A DNA stretch of 44,621 nt from Betaproteobacteria bacterium. Its GTDB lineage: Bacteria > Pseudomonadota > Gammaproteobacteria > Burkholderiales > SG8-39. The notes below the pieces were generated by a model, which searched no databases, had not been told where the DNA came from, and was given only the letters and a program-made list of their open reading frames with translations. The stretch spans positions 1 through 44,621 of the forward strand of contig CANKAJ010000025.1 in assembly GCA_947479645.1 (NCBI GenBank), in the 5' to 3' direction. Position numbers and translations under genes: made by a program. Position 1 is the stretch's first letter, and every line of letters starts with the position of its first letter. Shown piece by piece: positions 24,140 through 32,658 of this stretch.

Positions 24140-25561
24140 ATGGCCGAAGCAATGCGCAAAGACGCCGCACATCCAAGTAACGTCAACGCGGGTCATTCCA
24201 GCACGCCGCGCGGCGATGCCATCGCGCAATACGTCGCGGGTACCAGCCAGCGCCAGTTCCCGCCCGAGGTGATCGAGGCGGCGAAGAAGAACTTCGTCGA
24301 CTTCATGGGTGTGTCCGTGGGCGGCTACTATGAAGGTCCGGCCGTGGCGGTCAGAAAGACCGTGCAGTCCTGGGGCGCGCAGGGCAAGGCACAGATATTT
24401 CTTGATCAGCAGACTTCCCCCGGCGCGGCGGCGCTGGTGAACGGCACCATGGCGCATTGCATGGACTACGATGATGGTCATCCCGGCGGCGCCGGTCATT
24501 CCAGCGCGCCGCTGTGCTCGGCCACGTTGGCGGTGGTCCAGCATCTGGGACTCAGCGAGAAAGAGGCACTGGCCGGCTACATCACCGGCTTCGAAGTCAT
24601 GACCCGCCTGGGTGGCGGCTTCGTCGAGGGCGTGGGCCGCAATACGGCGCGCCGCGGCTTTCACCCCACGGCCTTCTTCGGCACGGCGGGCGTCGCCGCT
24701 GCCGCCAGTGCCCTGATGAAGCTGGATGTGCAACAAGCCGCCTACGCGATGGGCGTGGCGGGTACCACGGCCGGCGGCCTGGTGGCTTCCTTCGGCTCGG
24801 ATTCCAAACCCCTGCATGGCGGACAGGCAGCCATGAACGGCATACACGCCGCGCAACTGGCTTCCAACGGATTCAAGTCGGCCACCGGGTTGTTCGAACT
24901 GGAGAAGGGCCTGCTCGATGCTCTCATTCAGGACAAGCAGGTGAAAGACATTCCGCCCATGGACTTCGATGCCAAATGGGAAATTCTTTTCAACGCGTTC
25001 AAGCCCTATGCCTGCTGCCGTGCCACGCACGCGTCAGTGCAGGCGGCACGCACCCTGGCCAAACAGATCGGCAAGCGCAAGGTGAGCCGCGCCCACGTCA
25101 AGTTGTACAGGAACGCGTTGTTCGTGGCCGGCAAGATGAACCCGCAGACGCCGCTGGAATGCAAATTCAGCGTGCCCTTCACCATCTCCATGGGCCTGCG
25201 CGACTACGCGCTGGCGGCGCCGGATTTCTCTTACGAGACGCTCAAGGACGAATCGGTGACGCAGATCGTGCCGCTGGTCGAATGCGAAGTGGTGGAAGAC
25301 CAGTTGCAGGGCGAGTCGCATCTGGACGTGTGGCTGGAAGACGGCGAGCACCTGCACGCCGATACCGCGGTGGTCATCGGCCATCCGGACAATCCCATGA
25401 GCTGGGACGACATGCACGCCAAGTTCATGGCGCTGGTCAAGCCGGTGATCGGAGCAGACAAGGGCGAGACGCTGTACAAGCTGGTGCGCAACATGGATGC
25501 GCCGGGTTCGCTGGCGCAGATATTCGGGATTCTGTCCGGTTCGCCGCTGCCGCAGCGCTAG
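24140..25561 (+). CDS. MmgE/PrpD family protein, copy 2
   Basis: 473 residues; the ATG follows GACGGAGCACACC. It aligns end to end with copy 1 by eye with well over half of residues the same: MAHCMDYDDGHPGGAGHSSAPL, ARRGFHPTAFFGTAGVAAAA, FKPYACCRATHASVQAARTL, LECKFSVPF and a C-terminal SGSPLPQR versus SSPLPQQ. Active-site positions are kept (DYDDGH, RRGFHPT, DSKPLHGG). Differences near the binding pocket, such as H to G and T/P exchanges around THSKPF versus SDSKPL, allow a different substrate or stereochemistry. The second acyl-CoA ligase follows 40 bases later, so the three genes probably share a transcript downstream of the terminator. Confidence 0.9.
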   Translation: MAEAMRKDAAHPSNVNAGHSSTPRGDAIAQYVAGTSQRQFPPEVIEAAKKNFVDFMGVSVGGYYEGPAVAVRKTVQSWGAQGKAQIFLDQQTSPGAAALVNGTMAHCMDYDDGHPGGAGHSSAPLCSATLAVVQHLGLSEKEALAGYITGFEVMTRLGGGFVEGVGRNTARRGFHPTAFFGTAGVAAAASALMKLDVQQAAYAMGVAGTTAGGLVASFGSDSKPLHGGQAAMNGIHAAQLASNGFKSATGLFELEKGLLDALIQDKQVKDIPPMDFDAKWEILFNAFKPYACCRATHASVQAARTLAKQIGKRKVSRAHVKLYRNALFVAGKMNPQTPLECKFSVPFTISMGLRDYALAAPDFSYETLKDESVTQIVPLVECEVVEDQLQGESHLDVWLEDGEHLHADTAVVIGHPDNPMSWDDMHAKFMALVKPVIGADKGETLYKLVRNMDAPGSLAQIFGILSGSPLPQR

Positions 25562-25601
25562 GGCGCGTTGCTCCACTCTTTGTGAACAATCAGGAGAAAT
25601 G

Positions 25602-27725
25602 ATGTCGGCAGTACAAGCCAAGGGCGGCAAACTTGATTTGTCGCGGCTGTTCAATCCCGGTTCCATTGTTGTGGTCGGCGCCTCCGAGGATGCCAAGACC
25701 ATCGGCGGCCAGCCGGTCAAGTTCCTCACCGAGTTCGGTTACAAGGGCAAGGTCTTTGCGGTCAATCCGAAGCGCGACACGATACGCGGCTTGAAGTGCT
25801 ACGCGTCGGTGACCGATCTGCCCGAGGCCTGCGATGTGGCGCTGGTCGCGGTGGGTGCCAAATATGTTCCCGGCGTCATCGAGGAGTGCGGCCGGAAGGG
25901 CATTCCCTTCGCCGTGGTGATGTCGGCCGGCTTCCGTGAGGTGGGCGGCGACGGCGTGCGGCTCGAGCACGAACTGGAAGAGGCCGTCAGGAAAAGCGGC
26001 GTGCGCATGATCGGGCCGAACGGCATGGGTCTCCTGAGCCTGAAGAGCGCCGTGTACATGGGCTTTGGCAACGGCTTCCAGTACAACAACAGGCCCATTG
26101 GGCCGATTGCGCTGGTGACGCAAAGCGGCGGCTTCGGCTTCACCATGGTCAGTGGTGCGGAACAGGTCGGCATGGGCTTCAGCTACATCGTGTCGGCCGG
26201 CAACAGCACCGACCTCAACACGCTCGATCTGATTGACTACTGGCTCGATTGCGACGACGTCAAGGTGATCGCCGCGTTCATCGAAGGCGTGGCGGATGGT
26301 CGCCGCCTCGTGGCGGTCGGCCAGCGTGCCTTCGAGGTCGGCAAGCCCATCATCGTGTGGAAGGCGGGCAATTCCAAGAGCGGCTCCAAGGCCGCGGCCT
26401 CGCACACCGCCAGCCTGGCGGCCAGCTACGACCTGTACAAGGCGGCATTCAAGACCGGCGGCTTCATCGAGGTCAAGGACTATGATGATCTGGTCGACAT
26501 CTCGCGAGCCTTCATTGCCGGCAAGCTGCCGCCGGGCAAGCGTCTGGGCGTGATCACCGGTTCCGGCGGTGCCGGCGTGGTGGTGGCCGATCGTGCCGAG
26601 GAGTACGGTCTGGAATTACCCGAATTGGCGCCCGCGACACTGGCCAAGCTGGAAGGCTTCCTGCCCGCGTTTGCGTCCAAGGCCAATCCCCTGGATATTT
26701 CCGGGGCGCCCAGCAAGGACGGCAAGAGCGCCTCCAATCGCGCGCTGCAGATCATGCTGGAGGATCCCAATCTCGACCAGGTGATCCTGCGCTCCAAGCA
26801 GAGCACCAACACGCCGGCGGATGCCGCGGACTTCATCAATCTGGTGAAGAACACCGACAAGGCGGTGTATGTGGCGATGCAGGCGGACCCGGATCCTGAT
26901 GTGATGAATCTGTTCCGGAAACACGACATTTCCTTTCACATCACGCCGCCACGAGCCGCCTATGCTGCCGCAGCGATCAGCGATTATGCGGATCGTCGCC
27001 GTCGTTATCTGGCGTCGAACAAGAATGCAGCCAGGCCTGTCGCGCTGCAGGCGCTGCAATGGCCGGCCGGTGCAGCGACGTTGAGCGAACATGCTGCCAA
27101 GGTCGTATTGAAGTCCTACGGCGTTCCGGTGGTGGGAGACGTGTTGCTGTCGCTGGAGGAGGTGAGGGCGCTCAAGGCATCGCCATTCCCGTTTCCACTG
27201 GCGGTGAAAATCAATTCGGCGGACATTCCGCACAAAACCGAAGCGGGCGGAGTGAAACTGGGCATCAACAGCCTGGAAGAACTCAAGGCCGCCGCTGATG
27301 CGGTGACGACATCGGCTCAAGCTTACAAACCCGGCGCCGTGCTGGAGGGCGTGCTGGTGCAGCAGATGGCCAGCGGCATGGAAGTGATCATCGGCGGGCT
27401 GAACGATGCCTGCTTCGGGCCGACCGTGGTGTTTGGCCTCGGTGGCATTTTCGCCGAGGTGCTCAAGGATGTGACTTATCGGTTCGCCCCGTTCGGGATC
27501 GAGGCGGCGCGCGAGATGGTGCAGGAGATCAAGGGCGCGGTGGTGTTGAATGGCTATCGGGGCCGCGACGCACTGGACGTGGAAGGTCTGGCACAGGTGC
27601 TCTCGCGGGTATCATGGCTGCTGCATGATCACCGTGACCGTATTGCGGAGATGGATATCAACCCCTTGTTCGTGACGCCGGCATCCGTTACTGCGGCCGA
27701 CGCGTTGATTACATTAAAGGCGTAG
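25602..27725 (+). CDS. Acetate-CoA ligase family protein (NDP-forming), copy 2
   Basis: 707 residues. AGGAG ends 5 bases before the ATG at 25602; an ATG at 25599 is too close to it. The domain order is that of copy 1: IVVVGASEDAKTIGGQPVKF, MIGPNGMG (copy 1 has VVGPNCLG), LVTQSGGFG, the phospho-His loop SHTASLAASYDLYK (His about 268), and the ATP-grasp with KINSADIPHKTEAGG and FGLGGIFAEVLKDV. From KINSADIPHKTEAGG to the end only a handful of residues differ from copy 1, while the first 480 residues are much more diverged. It presumably activates a different but related acid with the same nucleotide chemistry. Its 3' flank also matches copy 1. Confidence 0.9.
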   Translation: MSAVQAKGGKLDLSRLFNPGSIVVVGASEDAKTIGGQPVKFLTEFGYKGKVFAVNPKRDTIRGLKCYASVTDLPEACDVALVAVGAKYVPGVIEECGRKGIPFAVVMSAGFREVGGDGVRLEHELEEAVRKSGVRMIGPNGMGLLSLKSAVYMGFGNGFQYNNRPIGPIALVTQSGGFGFTMVSGAEQVGMGFSYIVSAGNSTDLNTLDLIDYWLDCDDVKVIAAFIEGVADGRRLVAVGQRAFEVGKPIIVWKAGNSKSGSKAAASHTASLAASYDLYKAAFKTGGFIEVKDYDDLVDISRAFIAGKLPPGKRLGVITGSGGAGVVVADRAEEYGLELPELAPATLAKLEGFLPAFASKANPLDISGAPSKDGKSASNRALQIMLEDPNLDQVILRSKQSTNTPADAADFINLVKNTDKAVYVAMQADPDPDVMNLFRKHDISFHITPPRAAYAAAAISDYADRRRRYLASNKNAARPVALQALQWPAGAATLSEHAAKVVLKSYGVPVVGDVLLSLEEVRALKASPFPFPLAVKINSADIPHKTEAGGVKLGINSLEELKAAADAVTTSAQAYKPGAVLEGVLVQQMASGMEVIIGGLNDACFGPTVVFGLGGIFAEVLKDVTYRFAPFGIEAAREMVQEIKGAVVLNGYRGRDALDVEGLAQVLSRVSWLLHDHRDRIAEMDINPLFVTPASVTAADALITLKA

Positions 27726-27767
27726 ATATTCGAATGTAGTAGAAATGAATAAGGAAGTGATAACAAT
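27705..27767 (+). repeat. Duplicated gene tail, copy 2
   Basis: This is the partner of 16453-16515. TAGATATT is kept after the stop, and AGGAAGTGATAACAAT occurs at the same distance as AGGAATGATAACAAT in copy 1. Here the next base makes ATG, so the start codon and ribosome site of the following Bug gene lie inside the duplicated tail. Confidence 0.65.
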
Positions 27768-28740
27768 GAGAAATGCCATTCGGGTTACCAGCGGGATCCT
27801 CCTTGTGTTGTTTGGCGGCCTGGCTTGCGCGCAGAATTACCCCAGCAGGCCGATCAGACTGGTTGTTCCCTACCTGGCCGGCGCCAGCAGCAACGATGTG
27901 CTGGCACGCGCTTTTGCGCCGCGCCTGTCCACTGCCCTCGGCCAGCAGGTGTTGGTGGAAAACAAGCCCGGCGCCAATGGCAACTCCGGCTCGGAGTTTG
28001 TCGCCAAGGCGCCGGCCGACGGCTACACGCTGCTCGTCGGCGTGAACGGGCCCATCGGCATCAGCCCCAGCGTGTATCCGAAGCTGACCTACGATCCGGT
28101 GCGCGACTTCGCGCCGATCGGCATGCTTGCCTCGGTGCCCTATGTGATGCTGGTGAAGCCGGACGTGCCGGCCAACAGCATCAAGGAACTGGTGGCGCTG
28201 GCCAAGTCCAAACCCGGGCAGATGAACTACGCCTCCACCGGCATCGGCAGCACGCCGCACCTGTGCAGCGCCATGTTTGCCGTGGCCACCGGCATCGACA
28301 TCGTGCACGTGCCCTACAAAGGGGGCGCGGCCATACAAACCGATATGCTGGGCGGGCAACCCATCGAGATCCATTGCTCGGGCATCGTCGGTTCCATCGG
28401 TATCTTCAAGGCGGGCAAGATGCGCGCCCTGGCTATCACCTCGGCCAAGCGCTCACCGCTACTGCCCGACCTGCCCACCATGCAGGAGGCGGGTGTGCCC
28501 GGTTTCGAGGCCGCATCCTGGGCGGCCCTGCTGGCCCCGGGCAAGACCCCGCCCCCCATTATCAATTTGCTGGCGTCTGAAATGACGAAGGTGCTGCTGT
28601 CGCCGGAGTTCGGCGAGTTCCTGCGCAAGCAGGGGTCGGCACCCACGGTGATGAGTCCGGCCGAATTGGCTGACTACATCAAGGTCGAGATTGCCAAGTG
28701 GGCCAAAGTCGTCAAGGCCACGGGTATTGAAGTCCAGTAG
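27766..28740 (+). CDS. Bug/TctC solute-binding protein, single copy
   Basis: 324 residues from the ATG at 27766, which follows AAGGAAG and opens the leader MRNAIRVTSGILLVLFGGLA (cleavage near ACAQ). An in-frame ATG at 27745 lies upstream of that ribosome site. The ligand loop is unusual: VVPYLAGASSNDVLAR in place of YAPGGGTDxxxR, so the first-lobe binding residues differ from both arrays. It keeps ENKPGANGNSGSEF, ADGYTLLVG, MNYASTGIGSTPHL and IVHVPYKGGAA. Lying between the ligase and the dehydrogenase genes, it is the binding protein most tightly tied to these enzymes and may bind their pathway substrate. Confidence 0.92.
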   Translation: MRNAIRVTSGILLVLFGGLACAQNYPSRPIRLVVPYLAGASSNDVLARAFAPRLSTALGQQVLVENKPGANGNSGSEFVAKAPADGYTLLVGVNGPIGISPSVYPKLTYDPVRDFAPIGMLASVPYVMLVKPDVPANSIKELVALAKSKPGQMNYASTGIGSTPHLCSAMFAVATGIDIVHVPYKGGAAIQTDMLGGQPIEIHCSGIVGSIGIFKAGKMRALAITSAKRSPLLPDLPTMQEAGVPGFEAASWAALLAPGKTPPPIINLLASEMTKVLLSPEFGEFLRKQGSAPTVMSPAELADYIKVEIAKWAKVVKATGIEVQ

Positions 28741-28757
28741 GTTCTTTGGAGAAAAAA

Positions 28758-29726
28758 ATGAAACTTAAATTGGTCATGATGCCGCCCCAGGCTGATCTCT
28801 CGCGCAAATGGGCCGCGCGCCTGCAGCGTGAATTGCCGGGCTATGTTGTCGTTGTACCCGAGTCGGACGAGGATGCCCGCCGCGAGATTGCCGACGCGGA
28901 TGCCGCCTACGGCTGGGTGCCACCGGAGGCGCTGCCCGACGCGAAGAAGCTGCGCTGGTTGCAGAACCCGTTCGCCGGGCCGTTCCCGAACTACTATTAT
29001 CCGGAACTGATCGCCCACCCGGTAATGGTGACCAACCCGCGCGGCATTTACTCCGATCACATCGCCCACCACATCATGACCTTCGTGCTGTCACTGGCGC
29101 GTGGCATGCCCGATTACCTGGAGGCGCAGCGGCAGCGGCGCTGGGACAAGAATGCGCGCCGGCATCCCTACATTTATCTGGCTGAAGCGACGGCATTGAT
29201 TGTGGGCGTCGGTGGCATCGGCGCCGAGACCGCGCGCCTGTGCCGCGCTTTCGGCATGACCGTGCTGGGCGTTGATCCGCGCCCTGAGCATGCGGTCAGG
29301 GACGTGGAGATCTATCCGATCGTCGCGCTCGACCGGCTGTTGCCGAGCGCCGATTTCGTCATTGTTACCACGCCGCACACGCCGGAGACCGAAGGCATGT
29401 GGAACGCCAAGCGCTTCGCGCAGATGAAGCGTACCGGGCACTTCATCAACATCGGGCGCGGCAAGACCACGCGCCTGGACGATCTGGCCGACGCGCTGGA
29501 GAAGGGCGTCATCGCCGGCTGCGGTCTGGATGTGTATGAGGTGGAGCCGTTGCCGGCGGATCACCGCCTGTGGACCCTGCCCAATGTGCTGCTGACACCG
29601 CATATTGCCGTGCGCGACGCGGAGAATGTCCCGGAGCGCCGCTTTCAGATTCTGCTGGACAACGCCCGCCGTTTTGCCGCGGGCGAGCCATTGCACAATC
29701 AGGTGGACAAGGCCGCGTGGTTCTGA
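28758..29726 (+). CDS. D-2-hydroxyacid dehydrogenase (NAD-dependent)
   Basis: 322 residues. The ATG at 28758 follows TTTGGAG; a TTG at 28746 lies before that site. The NAD-binding motif is ALIVGVGGIGAETARL (GxGGxG at about 150-155). The catalytic set of the 2-hydroxyacid dehydrogenase family is complete: Arg in NIGRGK (about 234), Glu in DVYEVEPL (about 263) and His in TPHIA (about 282). These cytoplasmic enzymes reduce 2-oxoacids to D-2-hydroxyacids or the reverse, with NAD(P)H. The gene lies 17 bases after the single Bug gene, probably in one operon with ligase copy 2, and is followed by a cluster of strong hairpins. Confidence 0.92.
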   Translation: MKLKLVMMPPQADLSRKWAARLQRELPGYVVVVPESDEDARREIADADAAYGWVPPEALPDAKKLRWLQNPFAGPFPNYYYPELIAHPVMVTNPRGIYSDHIAHHIMTFVLSLARGMPDYLEAQRQRRWDKNARRHPYIYLAEATALIVGVGGIGAETARLCRAFGMTVLGVDPRPEHAVRDVEIYPIVALDRLLPSADFVIVTTPHTPETEGMWNAKRFAQMKRTGHFINIGRGKTTRLDDLADALEKGVIAGCGLDVYEVEPLPADHRLWTLPNVLLTPHIAVRDAENVPERRFQILLDNARRFAAGEPLHNQVDKAAWF

Positions 29727-29816
29727 GCTTGAATGTAATAACCGGTCCCAATATGAACTCGGGCACGAGAAAATGCGCTGTAACCGTGCCGGATTGCATA
29801 CGAATGCATTTCCAGA

Positions 29817-29865
29817 CCTCGGGTTTTAGGTACGGATGTTGTGTAGCCGTACCTAAAACCCGAGG
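29817..29865 (+). repeat. Perfect 19-bp inverted repeat (hairpin 1)
   Basis: CCTCGGGTTTTAGGTACGG (29817-29835) is exactly complementary to 29847-29865, with an 11-base loop. It lies 90 bases after the dehydrogenase stop. It is preceded by smaller stems at 29762-29790 (GGCACG/CGTGCC) and 29795-29808 (TGCAT/ATGCA). No T-tract follows, and such length without mismatch is unusual for a simple terminator. Confidence 0.7.
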
Positions 29866-29928
29866 CCGCAAGCGAAGCGCGCGAGAACTTCCGCGATAGC
29901 ACTGCACGGATGAGGGTCCGTCCGTGCG

Positions 29929-29979
29929 GGTCATGTTTTATGTGCGGATGATGAGGCTATCCGCACATAAAACATGACC
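29929..29979 (+). repeat. Perfect 21-bp inverted repeat (hairpin 2)
   Basis: Bases 29929-29949 are exactly complementary to 29959-29979, with a 9-base loop. The arm begins GGTCATGTTTTATG and ends GCGGAT. A smaller stem GCACGGA/TCCGTGC (29904-29927) sits directly upstream. Together with hairpin 1 this gives five stems in about 220 bases of noncoding DNA. Confidence 0.7.
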
Positions 29980-30049
29980 TCTGGTCAAACCCCTAAGCTT
30001 TACTGTGAATCCGGTGTTAATCCAGATGGAGTGAGGGGGTCTTTCAGGC

Positions 30050-30453
30050 TTATCCAAGTCGCCGACTGCGCTGCTGCACCGCCTCCAGCTTGGCTTCGTG
30101 GCGTAGCCGGGTGCGCGCCTTCAGGGCCGACTTGATGTGATCTCCGGCGGCTTTGCGCGCGCCGACTTCGTTGCGCCGGGTGATGGCCGTGACAATGGCG
30201 CGATGCTCGCTTCGGCTTCGACCAGGTGTTGCAGCGTGTCGATCTCCGAATCCGCCGCGTGCCGTGCCGCCAGTCCCGCCGCTTCCTTTTCGAGCACTTC
30301 GCGTGCCGGAGTGCGGCTGATTTTCAGCTACTGCGCCACCTTGTATTCGGAAACCCTTTCGCCCGGCTTGAGATTGCCTTTCTCCAATGCCTCACGAATC
30401 GCTTCATAGGCGAACTGACCTGGCAGGATGTTGGAATCAGGTGCTTTTTTCAT
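30050..30453 (-). pseudogene. Broken GntR/FadR-family regulator
   Basis: From the ATG at 30453 the frame reads MKKAPDSNILPGQFAYEAIR, then a GntR winged-helix start with LKPGERVSEYKVAQ, and stops at a TAG (30328-30330). The same frame continues LKISRTPAREVLEKE, completing the helix-turn-helix, so a sense codon was replaced by amber. It then runs on through GLAARHAADSEIDTLQHLVE. In another frame the FCD-domain end appears (EHRAIVTAITRRNEVGARKA, GDHIKSALKA) down to the TAA at 30050. About 100 residues of the ligand-binding FCD domain are missing. The gene therefore has a nonsense change, an internal deletion and a frameshift. Its place upstream of six Bug genes suggests it once controlled them. 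Confidence 0.8.
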
Positions 30454-30620
30454 GGCAATGCGGCGCAGATCAATATGAATTATTGTCGCATAGATGATGA
30501 ACGCCCCCTGGCCTGGTCCGAGTGGCGAATCTGGGTGGCGATGTTGGGTAGCGATGCTGGGTGGCAATGCCCGGTCTTGGTACTATGTGCGCGTTCCATG
30601 AATTCTTCAGAGGTGGCAGC

Positions 30621-31601
30621 ATGCGTTACAAGCAGTTTCTGGCAGGGCTGGCGCTGGCGATGGTGGCAGCCCCGGTGGCTTATTCACAAAGCGTAGCGGA
30701 CAACTGGCCGACGCGCCCCGTGACGCTGATCATTCCCTACGCGCCCGGCGCCGGCACCGACATCGACAGCAGATTGATTGCCGGCAAGCTCACCGAGAAC
30801 CTCAAGCAGCAATTTGTCGTTGATTACAAACCTGGCGGAGGGACCACGATCGGCATGACGGCGGCGGCGCGCTCGGCGCCGGATGGTTACACGCTGTTCG
30901 CGGTATCGGCGACCTATCCGATGTCGCAATTGCTGTACAAGGATCTGCCCTATGATCCGTTCAAGGCGCTCGTCCCGCTGTCCCAGATGAGCAAGCGCAC
31001 CACCATGCTGGTGATTCATCCGTCGGTGCCGGTGAAGAACATGCAGGAGTACATTGCCTACGCCAGGGCGAATCCGGGAAAGATCAATTTCGCCAGCATC
31101 GGTGCCGGCGGCATGCAGCATCTCACTGGTGTGTGGATGGGCGCGCTGACCAAGACCGACATCGCCTTCATTCACTACAAGGGAACCAGCACTTTCACGA
31201 CGGACCTGGTGGAGGGGCGGGTACAGATTTCGTTAATGAATTTCACCGGCGGCCTGCCATTGGTGAAATCAGGAAAGCTGCGCGTGCTCGGCATCACCAC
31301 GCTGGAGCGCACGCCGTTGATGCCGGATGTGCCGACGGTGGCTGAGCAGGGCGTGCCGGGATTCGAGTATGCGAGCTGGCTGGGGCTGGTCACCGTGGCC
31401 GGCACGCCGCCCGCGATCGTCAACAAGATGGGCGTCGAACTGGGCAAGGTGGCCCGATCGCCGGATTTCAGGGAGAAACTCTCCAGCACCGGGAGTCTCG
31501 CCATCGGCAACACGCCAGAGCAGTTCAGGCAGTACATTGCCAGCCAGTCGGAGCGTTGGCGCAAGCTGGTGCAGGAGACCGGGATACAACTGACGGATTA
31601 G
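30621..31601 (+). CDS. Bug/TctC solute-binding protein, array B copy 1
   Basis: 326 residues from the ATG at 30621 after AGAGGTGG. The leader MRYKQFLAGLALAMVAAPVA ends near AYSQ. The ligand loop is YAPGAGTDIDSR, with an Asp two residues after the conserved TD. The array-B signature LSQMSKRTTMLVIHP replaces the ITNFxxxPNILV type of array A. The C-terminus is WRKLVQETGIQLTD. It is first in a six-gene tandem array with short gaps, so the promoter for the array is probably within 30454-30620, next to the dead regulator. Confidence 0.92.
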   Translation: MRYKQFLAGLALAMVAAPVAYSQSVADNWPTRPVTLIIPYAPGAGTDIDSRLIAGKLTENLKQQFVVDYKPGGGTTIGMTAAARSAPDGYTLFAVSATYPMSQLLYKDLPYDPFKALVPLSQMSKRTTMLVIHPSVPVKNMQEYIAYARANPGKINFASIGAGGMQHLTGVWMGALTKTDIAFIHYKGTSTFTTDLVEGRVQISLMNFTGGLPLVKSGKLRVLGITTLERTPLMPDVPTVAEQGVPGFEYASWLGLVTVAGTPPAIVNKMGVELGKVARSPDFREKLSSTGSLAIGNTPEQFRQYIASQSERWRKLVQETGIQLTD

Positions 31602-31619
31602 ATCAGGGAGCATGTGCAT

Positions 31620-32609
31620 ATGAGCTATTTCAAGTCTGCAATCGGCTGCGCGCTGGCGGCCACAATGGTGTCCACTGCGTTTGCGCAAGGCTCGGGGGCT
31701 GCCGCCAACTATCCGTCCAGGCCGGTTACGATGATTGCACCCTACGCGCCGGGGGCGGCCACGGACACCGAGGGTCGTTTGTTCGCCGGCAAGCTGAGCG
31801 AATTTCTCGTGCAGCAATTCCTGGTCGATTTCAAACCGGGCGGTGGAACCACCATAGGCCAGATCATGGCCGCGCGCGCCGCGCCGGATGGCTACACGCT
31901 GTTGCTGATGTCGGCGGCCTATCCGCTGGTGCCGCAGACGTATACGGACCTGCCGGTCGACCTGATCAAGTCGCTTGCGCCCATTTCGCTGATGAGCAAG
32001 CGCAGCGCGCTGTTGCTGGTGCATCCGTCGGTCCCGGCGAAAAACATGGCTGAATTCGTCGCCTATGCGAAGGCCAATCCCGACGCATTGAATTTCGCCA
32101 CGGCGGGTCCGGGCGGGCTGCAGCATCTGACCGGACTGTGGCTGAGCAGCGTGACCGGCACGAAGATGACCTACATTCATTACAAGGGCACCGGCTCGCT
32201 GATGCCGGACATGATCGCCGGGCGCTCACACATCACGCCGACTACTTTTTCCACTGGAATGCCGCTGGTCAAGTCCGGCAAACTGCGTCCGCTGGGCGTG
32301 GCCAGCCTGGTGCGCAATGCCCAGGTGCCGGACATGCCCACCATCGCCGAGCAAGGCTATCCGGGCTGGGAATACACCACCTGGCTCGGCATACTGGCGC
32401 CGGTGCAGACGCCGGCGGCCATCATCAACAAACTGAGCAGCGAGTTGAACCGCGTGACCAGGGCGCCAGACATTGTGCAGCGATTGAGTGCGGAAACCCA
32501 GTTGATCGGGAGCACGCCGGATGAATTCCGCAAGCACATTGCGCTGGAGCATGAGCGCTGGCGCAAGCTCATCCAGGAAAACAATCTCAAGTTCGAATTG
32601 CAGAATTGA
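31620..32609 (+). CDS. Bug/TctC solute-binding protein, array B copy 2
   Basis: 329 residues from the ATG at 31620, 9 bases after AGGGAG; a GTG at 31614 is less well spaced. The leader is MSYFKSAIGCALAATMVSTA, cut near AFAQ. The ligand loop YAPGAATDTEGR has Glu after TD-x. LSLMSKRSALLLVHP and AGPGGLQHLTGLWLSSVTGT are typical of array B. Only 18 bases separate it from copy 1, which supports one polycistronic message. Confidence 0.92.
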   Translation: MSYFKSAIGCALAATMVSTAFAQGSGAAANYPSRPVTMIAPYAPGAATDTEGRLFAGKLSEFLVQQFLVDFKPGGGTTIGQIMAARAAPDGYTLLLMSAAYPLVPQTYTDLPVDLIKSLAPISLMSKRSALLLVHPSVPAKNMAEFVAYAKANPDALNFATAGPGGLQHLTGLWLSSVTGTKMTYIHYKGTGSLMPDMIAGRSHITPTTFSTGMPLVKSGKLRPLGVASLVRNAQVPDMPTIAEQGYPGWEYTTWLGILAPVQTPAAIINKLSSELNRVTRAPDIVQRLSAETQLIGSTPDEFRKHIALEHERWRKLIQENNLKFELQN

Positions 32610-32658
32610 AATGATGCGGGCGTTCGCCGCCCTCCAACACCAGCAAAGGAGTATCACC

